A DNA stretch of 64,000 nt from Arcobacter vandammei (GTDB lineage: Bacteria; Campylobacterota; Campylobacteria; Campylobacterales; Arcobacteraceae). Made by a program: the position numbers and the translations under genes. The DNA lies in the NCBI RefSeq assembly GCF_016106035.1, contig NZ_JADKPZ010000002.1:120056-184055 (forward strand), given 5' to 3'. Positions 16,313-24,909 of this stretch are shown one piece after another. Within the stretch, counting starts at the first letter, position 1. The number at the start of each line of letters is the position of its first letter. The notes under the pieces were generated by a model. That model had not been told where the DNA came from and searched no databases. It saw only the letters and a program-made list of their open reading frames with translations.

Positions 16313-18277
16313 CTAAATTATTCCATCAATTTTCAATAATGAATCAATTTTTGGATCTCTTTTTGCAAAATCAAAGAAAAGCTTATCCATATTGTATGAG
16401 CCACCCTTACTTAAAACAGACTCTTTATACTTCAATCCAAGCTCTTTATTGAAAATATTTCCACTTTCTATAAACATATAAAAAGCATCTGCACTTAAAA
16501 CTTCAGCCCATTTATAAGAGTAATACCCTGCACTATAACCACCAGCAAAGATATGAGAGAAGCCATTTTGGAATTTATTATATTTTGGTGGAATAATAAC
16601 AGCAAATTTTTCTCTTACATTATCAAGTAAATTTTGAATTTCATCTTCACTTTTGTATAACTCTTGATATAGTTTAAAATCAAACAAAGCAAACTCTATT
16701 TGTCGTACAGTTGCCATAGATGATTGAAAATTTCTAGCTTTTATAAGTCTATTTATAGCTTCATCATCAAGAACTTCTTTTGTTTTATAATGCTTTGCAA
16801 ATAGTTTTAATACATCTTTATCATAAGAGAAATACTCTAAAAATTGAGATGGAAACTCAACAACATCCCAAGCAACACCAGCAATTCCACTAACAAATGG
16901 CTCATCAACTTTACTTAATAGATGATGCAAAGCATGTCCCATTTCATGGAAAAGTGTTACAACATCACTATGTCTTAAAAGTGATGGAATATCTTTTGTT
17001 GATTGTGGGAAGTTACCAACTATATAAGCTGTTGGAAGCTTTATTTCATCATTTGAAGTTTTATAATATGAGTGCCAATTATTCATCCAAGCACCACCTC
17101 TTTTGTCAGCTCTTGCTTCTAAATCTATATAAATTCTAGCAATAACTTTTCCATTTTCACTTAAATTATAAACTTCTACTTTTTCATCCCAAGCTTTTGC
17201 ATCTGTTTTTATAAATTCAATATTAAACATTTTGTATAAGAATTCAAAAAAACCTTTAAGAACTGAATTTTTTTCAAAATATGGTCTATAATACTCTTCA
17301 TCTAAATCATATTGAGCTTTTTTAAGTTTTTCACTATAAAAACTTGTATCACTTGCCCTAAAATCTGTAATTCCGTCTTCTAAAGCCATCTGTTTTAACT
17401 CTTCAAACTCTTTAATAGCTTTTGGTTTAGCTTTATTTCCTAACTCTTCTAAAAAGCTTATAACTTCATCTTCGCTTTTTGCCATTTTTGTAGCAAGTGA
17501 GTATTGTGAAAAGTTAGAAAAACCTAAAATTTTCACCTTTTCTTCTTTTAATTTTATTAAATCTTCTATAATTTTTCCATTTTCTGCTGCTCTTGTTGTA
17601 TAAGCCTTATATAGTTCTTCTCTTAACTCTCTATTTGTACAATAAGTCATAAATGGTATATAAGATGGCATTTGAAGAGTAAATTTATATTTAATTTTCC
17701 CATCTTCTTCAAATTTTGCCAGTTCTAAATCTGATTGTGGAATATCTTTTATATCTTCAAAGTTTTCAACTATTAAAGAGTAAGAGTTTGTAGCTTTTAA
17801 TAAATTTTGAGAAAACTTATGAGATAGTTCACTTAAATTTAAATCTAACTCTTCAAGTCTTTGTTTTTTCTCTTTTTCAAGATTACAACCAGATAGTTCA
17901 AAATCTCTTATCTCATTTTCAAGAACTTTTTTTTGTATATTATTTAAAGTTTCTTTTTCATTAGACTGTATATATCTTAAAGTATTATATATATTTTCAT
18001 TTTGACTTATTTCACTCTCATATTTTGAGATAATAGGAAGACAATCTTCATAAACTTTTGAAGTAATTTCTGAATTCTTAACTGAGTCAATATGAAATAT
18101 TGGAGTTATAAATTCATTTATACTCTCCCCTATTTCTTGAAATGGTGAAACAAAATTTTTATATGTTTTATTTTCTATAGCTAAAAGCTCGTCTATTTTT
18201 TTTCTACTATTGTTTAAAATATTTTCAAGTTCAACACTTGAATTTTCTAAATTTTCTAAATTAAATTCACAAAACAT
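16313..18277 (-). CDS. M3-family oligoendopeptidase (oligopeptidase A-like)
   Basis: This cytoplasmic zinc metallopeptidase degrades short peptides, including cleaved signal peptides. It has 654 residues, close to the family's usual length. The zinc motif H444-E-M-G-H448 is intact, followed by the expected glutamate helix and the C-terminal GGYSAGYYSYKWAE segment of the M3 family that closes over substrate. It follows prmC with a 13-bp gap, so hemW, prmC and this gene probably share a transcript. Whether it is PrlC/OpdA or PepF in function is not decided by the sequence alone. Confidence 0.9.
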   Translation of the reverse strand: MFCEFNLENLENSSVELENILNNSRKKIDELLAIENKTYKNFVSPFQEIGESINEFITPIFHIDSVKNSEITSKVYEDCLPIISKYESEISQNENIYNTLRYIQSNEKETLNNIQKKVLENEIRDFELSGCNLEKEKKQRLEELDLNLSELSHKFSQNLLKATNSYSLIVENFEDIKDIPQSDLELAKFEEDGKIKYKFTLQMPSYIPFMTYCTNRELREELYKAYTTRAAENGKIIEDLIKLKEEKVKILGFSNFSQYSLATKMAKSEDEVISFLEELGNKAKPKAIKEFEELKQMALEDGITDFRASDTSFYSEKLKKAQYDLDEEYYRPYFEKNSVLKGFFEFLYKMFNIEFIKTDAKAWDEKVEVYNLSENGKVIARIYIDLEARADKRGGAWMNNWHSYYKTSNDEIKLPTAYIVGNFPQSTKDIPSLLRHSDVVTLFHEMGHALHHLLSKVDEPFVSGIAGVAWDVVEFPSQFLEYFSYDKDVLKLFAKHYKTKEVLDDEAINRLIKARNFQSSMATVRQIEFALFDFKLYQELYKSEDEIQNLLDNVREKFAVIIPPKYNKFQNGFSHIFAGGYSAGYYSYKWAEVLSADAFYMFIESGNIFNKELGLKYKESVLSKGGSYNMDKLFFDFAKRDPKIDSLLKIDGII

Positions 18278-18290
18278 TTTTAATCCTTTT

Positions 18291-19118
18291 TTATTTTTTA
18301 AATTTTAGAGTAAATCCTCTATCAAAATTTTCATAATCTTTGTAAAAAGAGTGAAATTCTACATTAAACTCTTTAAAATACTCTTCTAAAGGCTTTTTCT
18401 GGTCAAAGCCCATTTCACAAAGCAAATATGGAATATTTTTTTCATTTGTTATTTTTATAATATTTTTCAATAACTCATCTCCAATCTCTCCTCCAAAAAG
18501 TGCATTTCTTGGCTCAAACTCCACATTTTTTGGCAGTTTATAATTATTTGCAATATATGGTGGATTTGAAACTACCATAAAAATATTATCTTCTAAAATA
18601 TTTTCAAATAAATTACTAAGTCTAAAATCAATTTTTTCTAAAACTCCAAATTTTTCGGCATTTTGCTTTGCCAACTCCAAAGCTTTAGGATTTATATCAA
18701 CAGCAATTATTTTTATATTTTCGACCATTAGTGCCAACATTACAGAGATTATTCCACTTCCCGTTCCTATTTCAACTATTATTTTTTCATCTTTTTGCTC
18801 TTTTAAAATATTAAAAGCATTTTCTACTAAAAGTTCAGTCTCTGGTCTTGGAATTAAAACTCCCTCATTTACAATAAACTGTTCTCCATAAAATGAAGCT
18901 TTTTTTGTAATATATTCAAGTGGATAATTTGTAGCTCTTTTTTTTACCAAAAGTGCTAACTCTTTCTCCTTTTCAAACTCTTTGTTATAATTTAAATGCA
19001 ACCAAATAGGGTTTTTATCAAGTAAAAACATAATCAAAATCTCAACTTCTTTTGCAGGAATATGAGTGATATTTTTTAAATCATTTGTATATTTTCTAAC
19101 ACAATCTTTTATTGTCAA
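18291..19118 (-). CDS. prmC: Peptide chain release factor N5-glutamine methyltransferase
   Basis: PrmC methylates the glutamine of the GGQ motif in release factors RF1 and RF2, which improves termination. The 275-residue protein has the SAM-binding motif VEIGTGSGI and the diagnostic NPPY (185-188) that holds the target glutamine. The N-terminal helical domain that recognises release factors is present. It lies 9 bp downstream of hemW and 13 bp upstream of the M3 peptidase on the same strand. Confidence 0.94.
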   Translation of the reverse strand: MTIKDCVRKYTNDLKNITHIPAKEVEILIMFLLDKNPIWLHLNYNKEFEKEKELALLVKKRATNYPLEYITKKASFYGEQFIVNEGVLIPRPETELLVENAFNILKEQKDEKIIVEIGTGSGIISVMLALMVENIKIIAVDINPKALELAKQNAEKFGVLEKIDFRLSNLFENILEDNIFMVVSNPPYIANNYKLPKNVEFEPRNALFGGEIGDELLKNIIKITNEKNIPYLLCEMGFDQKKPLEEYFKEFNVEFHSFYKDYENFDRGFTLKFKK

Positions 19119-19127
19119 TTTTATTCC

Positions 19128-20219
19128 TTAATCTAATATATAAAGTGCCAATTCATCAGCAAGTAAGTAGTTTTTATTAATCACTTTATTCTCTTTTTTT
19201 TCTAGCTTTTTCTCAAAAACCAAATCATCAACTTTTTTTAACTCATTTTGATTTAAAAGCTCTAATTCCACACCAAATTTACATCTAAAACCTAACAGAA
19301 CTTTTTCAGCCTTTATATCTTCGCAACTCAGTTCCTCTTTTTCAACAAGTAGCGGATTTTCAATATATTTTTCTATATTTTTTTCGCTATATTCTCTAAT
19401 ATTTTCTATACAAGCAACTGCACCAGCACCTATTCCCATATATTCATTGTATTGCCAATAACCATAGTTGTGTTTTGATTCAAACTCTTCATTTGTAGAA
19501 AAGTTTGCTATCTCATATTGATTAAAACCTAAATCTTTTAAATAATCAAAAATTTCATAACTTAAATCTTCATCATCTATTTTTAAACTTTTTTTACTTT
19601 TTTGAAGAGATTTTTCATCTAAAAAAAACTTTGTATTCTCTTCAATTATCAAAGAATATGCACTAATATGATTAATTCCTAAACTTTTTACAATATCAAA
19701 ATCTTTTTTTAAGCTCTCAAAACTATCATTTACAACACCATAAATAATATCACAATTGATTTTTTTGAATCCAACTTTTTTGGCATTTTCTACTGCTTCA
19801 ACGGCACTTTGACTACTATGAGCTCGACCCAAAAACTTTAACTTTTGTTCATCAAAACTTTGAACTCCAAAACTAATTCTATTTACACCCAAAGAAAACA
19901 TCTCTTCTTGCCAAGAAAAAGTTGCTGAATTTGGATTTGCTTCTGTTGTAATTTCTGCATTTTCTTCTAAAAATGGTTTTATTAAAGAGAAAATCTCTTT
20001 ATAACTTGAAGCTTTTATTGTTGATGGTGTTCCGCCACCAATAAAAACAGTTTTTATTTTTCTATTTTTATTTATAATATGTTTTTCTAAATTTTCAACT
20101 AATTGCTTTTTTAAAGCTTCCATATAGTCATCTTTTAACTTAAATTTTGTTGTATATGAGTTAAAAGCACAATAGAAGCATTTGCTATCGCAAAAAGGTA
20201 TATGTATATATAAAAGCAA
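19128..20219 (-). CDS. hemW: Radical SAM heme chaperone HemW
   Basis: HemW is a radical SAM protein related to coproporphyrinogen oxidase HemN that binds heme and helps insert it into respiratory proteins. The cluster motif C10-x3-C14-x2-C17 is intact, and HIPFCDSKCFYC is typical of HemW. The 363 residues match HemW rather than the longer HemN, whose N-terminal extension is missing. It is divergent from rppH across 55 bp of AT-rich DNA, which should hold both promoters. Confidence 0.9.
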   Translation of the reverse strand: MLLYIHIPFCDSKCFYCAFNSYTTKFKLKDDYMEALKKQLVENLEKHIINKNRKIKTVFIGGGTPSTIKASSYKEIFSLIKPFLEENAEITTEANPNSATFSWQEEMFSLGVNRISFGVQSFDEQKLKFLGRAHSSQSAVEAVENAKKVGFKKINCDIIYGVVNDSFESLKKDFDIVKSLGINHISAYSLIIEENTKFFLDEKSLQKSKKSLKIDDEDLSYEIFDYLKDLGFNQYEIANFSTNEEFESKHNYGYWQYNEYMGIGAGAVACIENIREYSEKNIEKYIENPLLVEKEELSCEDIKAEKVLLGFRCKFGVELELLNQNELKKVDDLVFEKKLEKKENKVINKNYLLADELALYILD

Positions 20220-20274
20220 TTTTTAATCCTATATTTATTAAAATATCCACCTAATTATAAGGAAAAGTATATTT

Positions 20275-20769
20275 ATGACTGATAAAGAAGAGATTATTAA
20301 AAAAGAGAAAAAAAATTTTAGACCAAATGTTGCAGCAATTATATTATCATCTAAATATCCTGCTAAATGTGAAATTTTCATAGCTTCAAGATCGGATATT
20401 GCAAATGCTTGGCAATTTCCACAAGGTGGAATTGATGAGGGTGAAAGTACAAAAGAGGCTTTGTTAAGAGAGCTTGAGGAGGAGATAGGAACTAGAGATG
20501 TTGAGATTATTGCAGAATATCCAACTTGGGTCTCTTATCTTTTTCCTGCTGTAATTGCTCAAAAAATGTACCCTTATGATGGACAAAAACAAAAATATTA
20601 TTTAGTAAAACTAAAACAGGGTGCAAAAATTAATATAAACACTGAAATCCCAGAGTTTAGTGAGTATAAATTTGTAAGCACAAAAGAAGTTTATGAACAT
20701 ATAACATTTTTTAAAAGAACAGTTTATAAACAGGTCTTGAAGTATTTTAAAGATGAGGGATATATTTAA
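20275..20769 (+). CDS. rppH: RNA pyrophosphohydrolase
   Basis: RppH removes pyrophosphate from the 5' end of mRNA and so starts decay. The Nudix box spans residues 51-72, with all the expected residues of GX5EX7REUXEEXG (G51, E57, R65, E66, E69, E70, G72). The FPQGG approach and the later YWVSYLFP-like segment are as in RppH/NudH. The 164-residue length is normal. It lies 19 bp upstream of lysC, an arrangement also known from other Campylobacterota, and a GGAAAAG site precedes its start. Confidence 0.93.
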   Translation: MTDKEEIIKKEKKNFRPNVAAIILSSKYPAKCEIFIASRSDIANAWQFPQGGIDEGESTKEALLRELEEEIGTRDVEIIAEYPTWVSYLFPAVIAQKMYPYDGQKQKYYLVKLKQGAKININTEIPEFSEYKFVSTKEVYEHITFFKRTVYKQVLKYFKDEGYI

Positions 20770-20788
20770 AAAAAGGAAAGAGAATTAG

Positions 20789-22000
20789 ATGTTAAAAGTA
20801 CTTAAATTTGGTGGAACAAGTGTAGGAACACTTGACAGAATCCAAAATGTTGCAAATATTATTAAAAACTTAAGAGATCAAGGTGATGATATTATCGCTG
20901 TTGTTTCTGCTATGAGTGGTGAAACAAATAAACTTATTGAGTATGCTGAATTTTACACAAAAACTCCAGAACCAAAAGAGCTTGATATGCTTTTAAGTTC
21001 GGGTGAAAGAGTAACTTCAGCCCTACTTTCTATTGCTTTAAATAGTATGGGATATAAAACTATCTCTATGACAGGTCGAGAAGCTGGGATTAGAACAGAT
21101 GGTTCTCATACAAAAGCTAGAATTGAAGAAATAGATTCAAGCAAAATGAAACAAGCAATTAAAGAGGGAAATATTATTATAGTTGCTGGTTTCCAAGGAG
21201 TTACACTTGATGGTTCAAGAGTTACAACTTTGGGTCGAGGTGGAAGTGATTTAAGTGCTGTTGCAATTGCAGGAGCTATAAATGCAGATGTTTGTGAGAT
21301 TTATACAGATGTTGATGGAATTTATACAACAGACCCACGAATTGAGCCAAAAGCGAAAAAATTAGAGAAAATCTCTTATGATGAGATGTTAGAACTTGCA
21401 AGTCTTGGTGCAAAAGTTCTACAAAATAGATCAGTAGAGATGGCAAAAAAATTAAATGTAAATTTAGTATCAAGAAGTAGCTTCACTCCTGAAGTTGAAG
21501 GTACATTAATCACAAATGAAGAGGAAATTATGGAAAAACCAATAGTAAGTGGAATAGCTTTAGATAAAAATCAAGTTAGAGTTGGAATGTATGGTGTAGT
21601 TGATAGACCAGGAGTTGCAAGTGGTATTTTTACAGCACTTGCTGATGCAAATATAAATGTAGATATGATTGTTCAAACAAGAGGACTTGATGGAACAACA
21701 GATTTAGATTTTACAGTTCCAACAAATGAATTAGAAATTTGTAAAAAAGTTATGGAGCAATTTAGACCTCAAGCAAAAAATATTGATTACAACGAAGCAA
21801 TTTGTAAAGTTTCAATAGTTGGTGTTGGTATGAAATCTCATACAGGTGTTGCTTCAAAAGCATTTACAGCTATGGCAAATGAAAATATAAATATCAGAAT
21901 TATCTCTACAAGTGAGATTAAAATATCTATGATTATAGATGAAAAATATGCAGAATTAGCAGTTCGTGCTTTACACGATGCTTACGAATTGGATAAATAA
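20789..22000 (+). CDS. lysC: Aspartate kinase
   Basis: Aspartate kinase phosphorylates aspartate in the first step of lysine, threonine, methionine and diaminopimelate synthesis. The 403-residue protein has the N-terminal KFGGTSVG motif (6-13), the catalytic domain with TLGRGGSD, and two C-terminal ACT domains (about 265-403) that normally bind feedback inhibitors. It is a monofunctional type without a homoserine dehydrogenase fusion. It heads the conserved lysC-hobA-holB-folP run. A GGAAAGAGAA site precedes the ATG. Confidence 0.96.
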   Translation: MLKVLKFGGTSVGTLDRIQNVANIIKNLRDQGDDIIAVVSAMSGETNKLIEYAEFYTKTPEPKELDMLLSSGERVTSALLSIALNSMGYKTISMTGREAGIRTDGSHTKARIEEIDSSKMKQAIKEGNIIIVAGFQGVTLDGSRVTTLGRGGSDLSAVAIAGAINADVCEIYTDVDGIYTTDPRIEPKAKKLEKISYDEMLELASLGAKVLQNRSVEMAKKLNVNLVSRSSFTPEVEGTLITNEEEIMEKPIVSGIALDKNQVRVGMYGVVDRPGVASGIFTALADANINVDMIVQTRGLDGTTDLDFTVPTNELEICKKVMEQFRPQAKNIDYNEAICKVSIVGVGMKSHTGVASKAFTAMANENINIRIISTSEIKISMIIDEKYAELAVRALHDAYELDK

Positions 22001-22001
22001 T

Positions 22002-22553
22002 TTGCAAGAATTTTTAAACTGGACAGTTGATACAATCAGGGAAGATAGACTTATATCTCCTTGGTTGGAAGAGAAAAAATTTGAATGGACACCAATAGTT
22101 GCAAGAAATATTACAAATATTTTGGATAAAAATTTCTCTATTATTGTAATAACAGATAAAGAAAGAGAGTGGTTTTTAAACTATATTTTGTCAAATATAA
22201 ACTCAAACAAACTAAATAGACCATATCTTCCATACTATGACTTTAGATCATTTTACAGATATATAGATGGTGTAAAATCAGATGAAGACATTTCAAATAT
22301 AAAAGATATGCTAAATATCTCATTTCCAAATGGTTATAGTTTTTGGTATATTGGGAAATCTCAAGACAGTAGAGCAAATATAGCAAAAATGTCAAAAAAC
22401 TCTTTTCTTTGGTTATTTGATGAAGAGAAACAAGATGCCTTTAACCTAAAATCAAATGATGAAGCTCTTGATATGAAGCTTTTACAAATGTTTAGATTAT
22501 ATAATAAAACTATAAGTGCTGCTCTTTTTGCCCAAATAAATGTGGAAAACTAA
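22002..22553 (+). CDS. hobA: DnaA-binding initiation factor HobA
   Basis: HobA is a Campylobacterota-specific protein that binds DnaA domains I-II and builds the initiation complex at oriC; it is a structural relative of DiaA. The sequence shows the HobA features WFLNYILSN, FWYIGK and FLWLFDE, and the gene sits exactly between lysC and the clamp-loader gene, as in Helicobacter. I choose the TTG at 22002, which follows the lysC stop by one base and gives a start QEFLNWTVD that matches the family. The ATG at 21966 would lie inside lysC. That gives 183 residues. Confidence 0.92.
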   Translation: MQEFLNWTVDTIREDRLISPWLEEKKFEWTPIVARNITNILDKNFSIIVITDKEREWFLNYILSNINSNKLNRPYLPYYDFRSFYRYIDGVKSDEDISNIKDMLNISFPNGYSFWYIGKSQDSRANIAKMSKNSFLWLFDEEKQDAFNLKSNDEALDMKLLQMFRLYNKTISAALFAQINVEN

Positions 22554-22555
22554 TC

Positions 22556-23179
22556 TTGCAAGAGTTTTATTTTAAATCTCATATTTTACTTGTAGATGAT
22601 ATTGAACAAGCTTTAGAGAGACAAATATCTCTTTATCCAAAACACTCAACAAGAGTTATAAAAAATGATGAAAAAGATGAGTTCCAAATAGCTCAGGCAA
22701 ATTTAGCTATAAAAGAGGCATATATTGCTACAAGTGAAACAAAATATATATTTTTATGTGGAGCAACTTTTAGAATAGAAGCTCAAAATGCTCTACTAAA
22801 AATTTTAGAAGAGCCACCTTTAAATATTGTTTTTATTATCTTGACAAATCTAAAAAGTACCCTACTTCCTACTATTTACTCAAGATTAGCATATAAAAAT
22901 TTAAGAAAAATAGAAGAAAAACAAGAGTCAAATCTTGATATAAAAAGGTTAGATTTAAAAGATATTTACTCTTTTTTAAAAGAAAATCAGAAAATATCAA
23001 AAGATGAAGCAAAAAATATTGTTGAATCTATCTTAATAAAAATAAAAAATGAGAAAATAGAGTTAAAAGAGAAAGAGCTAGAAATTTTTTCAAAAGCTAT
23101 AAAACTATTGGATTTAAACTCAAAACCAATAAATGTTTTAACTCTTCTTCTTTTAACTATATTTAATAAAAAGAGCTAA
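22556..23179 (+). CDS. holB: DNA polymerase III delta-prime subunit (clamp loader)
   Basis: The 207-residue protein is a shortened clamp-loader delta-prime subunit. It keeps the segment with FLCGATFRIEAQNALLKILEEPP, whose last part is the hallmark of HolB and DnaX proteins, and the SRLAYK arginine region, but it lacks a Walker A motif and a zinc module. Campylobacterota holB genes are known to be short and divergent. It starts at TTG 22556, two bases after the hobA stop, and is followed by folP after one base. Confidence 0.85.
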   Translation: MQEFYFKSHILLVDDIEQALERQISLYPKHSTRVIKNDEKDEFQIAQANLAIKEAYIATSETKYIFLCGATFRIEAQNALLKILEEPPLNIVFIILTNLKSTLLPTIYSRLAYKNLRKIEEKQESNLDIKRLDLKDIYSFLKENQKISKDEAKNIVESILIKIKNEKIELKEKELEIFSKAIKLLDLNSKPINVLTLLLLTIFNKKS

Positions 23180-23180
23180 A

Positions 23181-24317
23181 ATGCAAATTTATAAAGTTTC
23201 TTTAAATGATGCAAGTAGTTTTTTAACTAATCTAAATTGTGATGTAAGTGGTGTGAAAATTATGTCAAAAAAGGCGAAAATACACACTTTATTTATCAAA
23301 AATCTTCATGTTGGAGCTGCAAATATACTAAAACAAGATGCTTTATCTATTGGGGCTGATTTAGCTGTTCCTGAGGGTGTTATAATTGCAAGAGATAAAT
23401 ATGTAAATGTTTTGCTTATAGGTTCTACAAAACATCTTGAAATTCTAAGTAAAAAAGAGTTGGCTCAACCTTTTGGATTAAAAGATTTGGCAAAACAACT
23501 AAAAGATTTCACAAAAAATATTAAATTCCCAACAAAAATAATGGGAGTTTTAAATCTAAATAGTGACTCTTTTTTTGAAAAAAGTAGATTTTCTAGTCAA
23601 AATATCTGCCAACAAATTGAAAATATGATAGAAAATGGTGCTAATATTATAGATATTGGTGGAGTTTCAAGTCGTCCTGGAAGCATTTATATTGGAGATG
23701 ATGAAGAGTTCAAAAGAGTAAAAGATACTATAGATTTAATTTACAAAAATAGATATTTTGATAAAGTAGAATTTTCAATAGATTCATACTCACCACAAAC
23801 AGTAAAATATTCACTTGATAATGGATTTAAAATAGTAAATGATATTACAGGTTTACAAAATGATGAAATTTGTAAAATTACAGCTAGTTACAATGCAAAA
23901 GCTGTAATTATGCATATGCAAAATGACCCACAAAATATGCAAGAGAGTCCAAGTTATGAAGATATTATGCTTGAAATTGATAGTTTTTTTGCACAAAGAA
24001 TAGAAAAAGCAAAAAGTTTTGGAATAGAAGATATTATTTTAGATGTTGGAATTGGATTTGGTAAAAATTTAGAACATAATCTTACTTTAATCAAAAATTT
24101 AGAACATTTCAAACATTTTGGTTATGAACTTTTAGTTGGAGCTAGTAGAAAGTCTATGATAAACCAAATAGTAGAATCAAAAATAGAAGATAGACTTAGC
24201 GGAACTTTGGCTATTCATTTAGAGTCTTTGAAAAATGGTGCAAGTATTATTAGATGTCATGATGTAAAAGAGCATTTTCAAGCGATTAAAGTTTTTGAGG
24301 CTATAAATAATATTTAA
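23181..24317 (+). CDS. folP: Dihydropteroate synthase
   Basis: This enzyme joins p-aminobenzoate to the pterin pyrophosphate in folate synthesis and is the sulfonamide target. The TIM-barrel core (about residues 115-378) shows MGVLNLNSDSF, DIGGVSSRPGS, MHMQNDPQNMQ and VGASRKSM. About 110 extra residues precede it, which is the normal arrangement in Campylobacterota and makes the protein 378 residues long. It closes the lysC-hobA-holB-folP run; a tRNA gene on the other strand follows. Confidence 0.94.
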   Translation: MQIYKVSLNDASSFLTNLNCDVSGVKIMSKKAKIHTLFIKNLHVGAANILKQDALSIGADLAVPEGVIIARDKYVNVLLIGSTKHLEILSKKELAQPFGLKDLAKQLKDFTKNIKFPTKIMGVLNLNSDSFFEKSRFSSQNICQQIENMIENGANIIDIGGVSSRPGSIYIGDDEEFKRVKDTIDLIYKNRYFDKVEFSIDSYSPQTVKYSLDNGFKIVNDITGLQNDEICKITASYNAKAVIMHMQNDPQNMQESPSYEDIMLEIDSFFAQRIEKAKSFGIEDIILDVGIGFGKNLEHNLTLIKNLEHFKHFGYELLVGASRKSMINQIVESKIEDRLSGTLAIHLESLKNGASIIRCHDVKEHFQAIKVFEAINNI

Positions 24318-24326
24318 ATTTTAATA

Positions 24327-24402
24327 TGGCGACCCCAGCAAGATTCGAACTTGCGTCTTTAGGAGGAAATCCTAAGGTCCTTGGCCACTAGACGACAGGG
24401 TC
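24327..24402 (-). tRNA. tRNA-Glu (anticodon UUC)
   Basis: The 76-nt minus-strand sequence folds as a complete cloverleaf with encoded CCA. The acceptor stem begins GACCCTG, the D arm (GTCT...GGAC) is of the tRNA-Glu type, the anticodon stem TTAGG/CCTAA is perfect, and the T arm is GCAAG-TTCGAAT-CTTGC. The seven-base loop ATTTCCT places UUC at 34-36. Position 37 reads C instead of the usual A and position 32 reads A, both unusual. It lies between folP and the YrdC-like gene. Confidence 0.88.
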
Positions 24403-24465
24403 ATAAAAAAGAATATGGATTATAGTTAAGTTTGAGTTTTAATTTGCTTAAAAATAATCTTTAAT

Positions 24466-24909
24466 TTACCTTATTCTTTCTACTCTTTGCTTATAAAATT
24501 TAAATATTTTTGAAGAGTTTGTCTCATAAAATCCTCTAGTTTCTATAACTTCAACATCACAATTTTTAAAAGCAAAATCATAATCAAAACTCTCTTTTGT
24601 TCTATTTGCTGAAGTTGAAGATAAAACTTTAAACTTTTTAATAAAATCAAAAAAATTACTATCTTTATTTACAACTCTAAAAGAGCTTAAGTTTGGGTAT
24701 ATAAAAGTAGTTTTATGGCTATTTCTAACCATTTTTCTATACTTTTTTGGAACTCTTGTAAACTCTTTTAGAGTTTCAAAACTATCAACAGTTTTTAAAA
24801 TTTTTTGATTAGCAGGTCTTTGTTTTATATTTGATAGCTTCTCATCATCAAATGACGAGAAACCAACAGTAGTATCTGTTTGTATCAAATATACTAAATT
24901 TGAATTCAT
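24466..24909 (-). CDS. Sua5/YciO/YrdC-family protein (short)
   Basis: The 147-residue protein belongs to the YrdC fold, which makes threonylcarbamoyl-AMP for t6A modification. It shows the TDTTVGFSS entry motif, the KxR-like basic residues and the STSAN motif, but it is about 50 residues shorter than TsaC. Short YrdC-like proteins are common in Campylobacter relatives, where they may serve as TsaC. It starts one base before carB ends upstream, so the two are cotranscribed. Whether it is the active TsaC cannot be judged without seeing the rest of the genome. Confidence 0.78.
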   Translation of the reverse strand: MNSNLVYLIQTDTTVGFSSFDDEKLSNIKQRPANQKILKTVDSFETLKEFTRVPKKYRKMVRNSHKTTFIYPNLSSFRVVNKDSNFFDFIKKFKVLSSTSANRTKESFDYDFAFKNCDVEVIETRGFYETNSSKIFKFYKQRVERIR

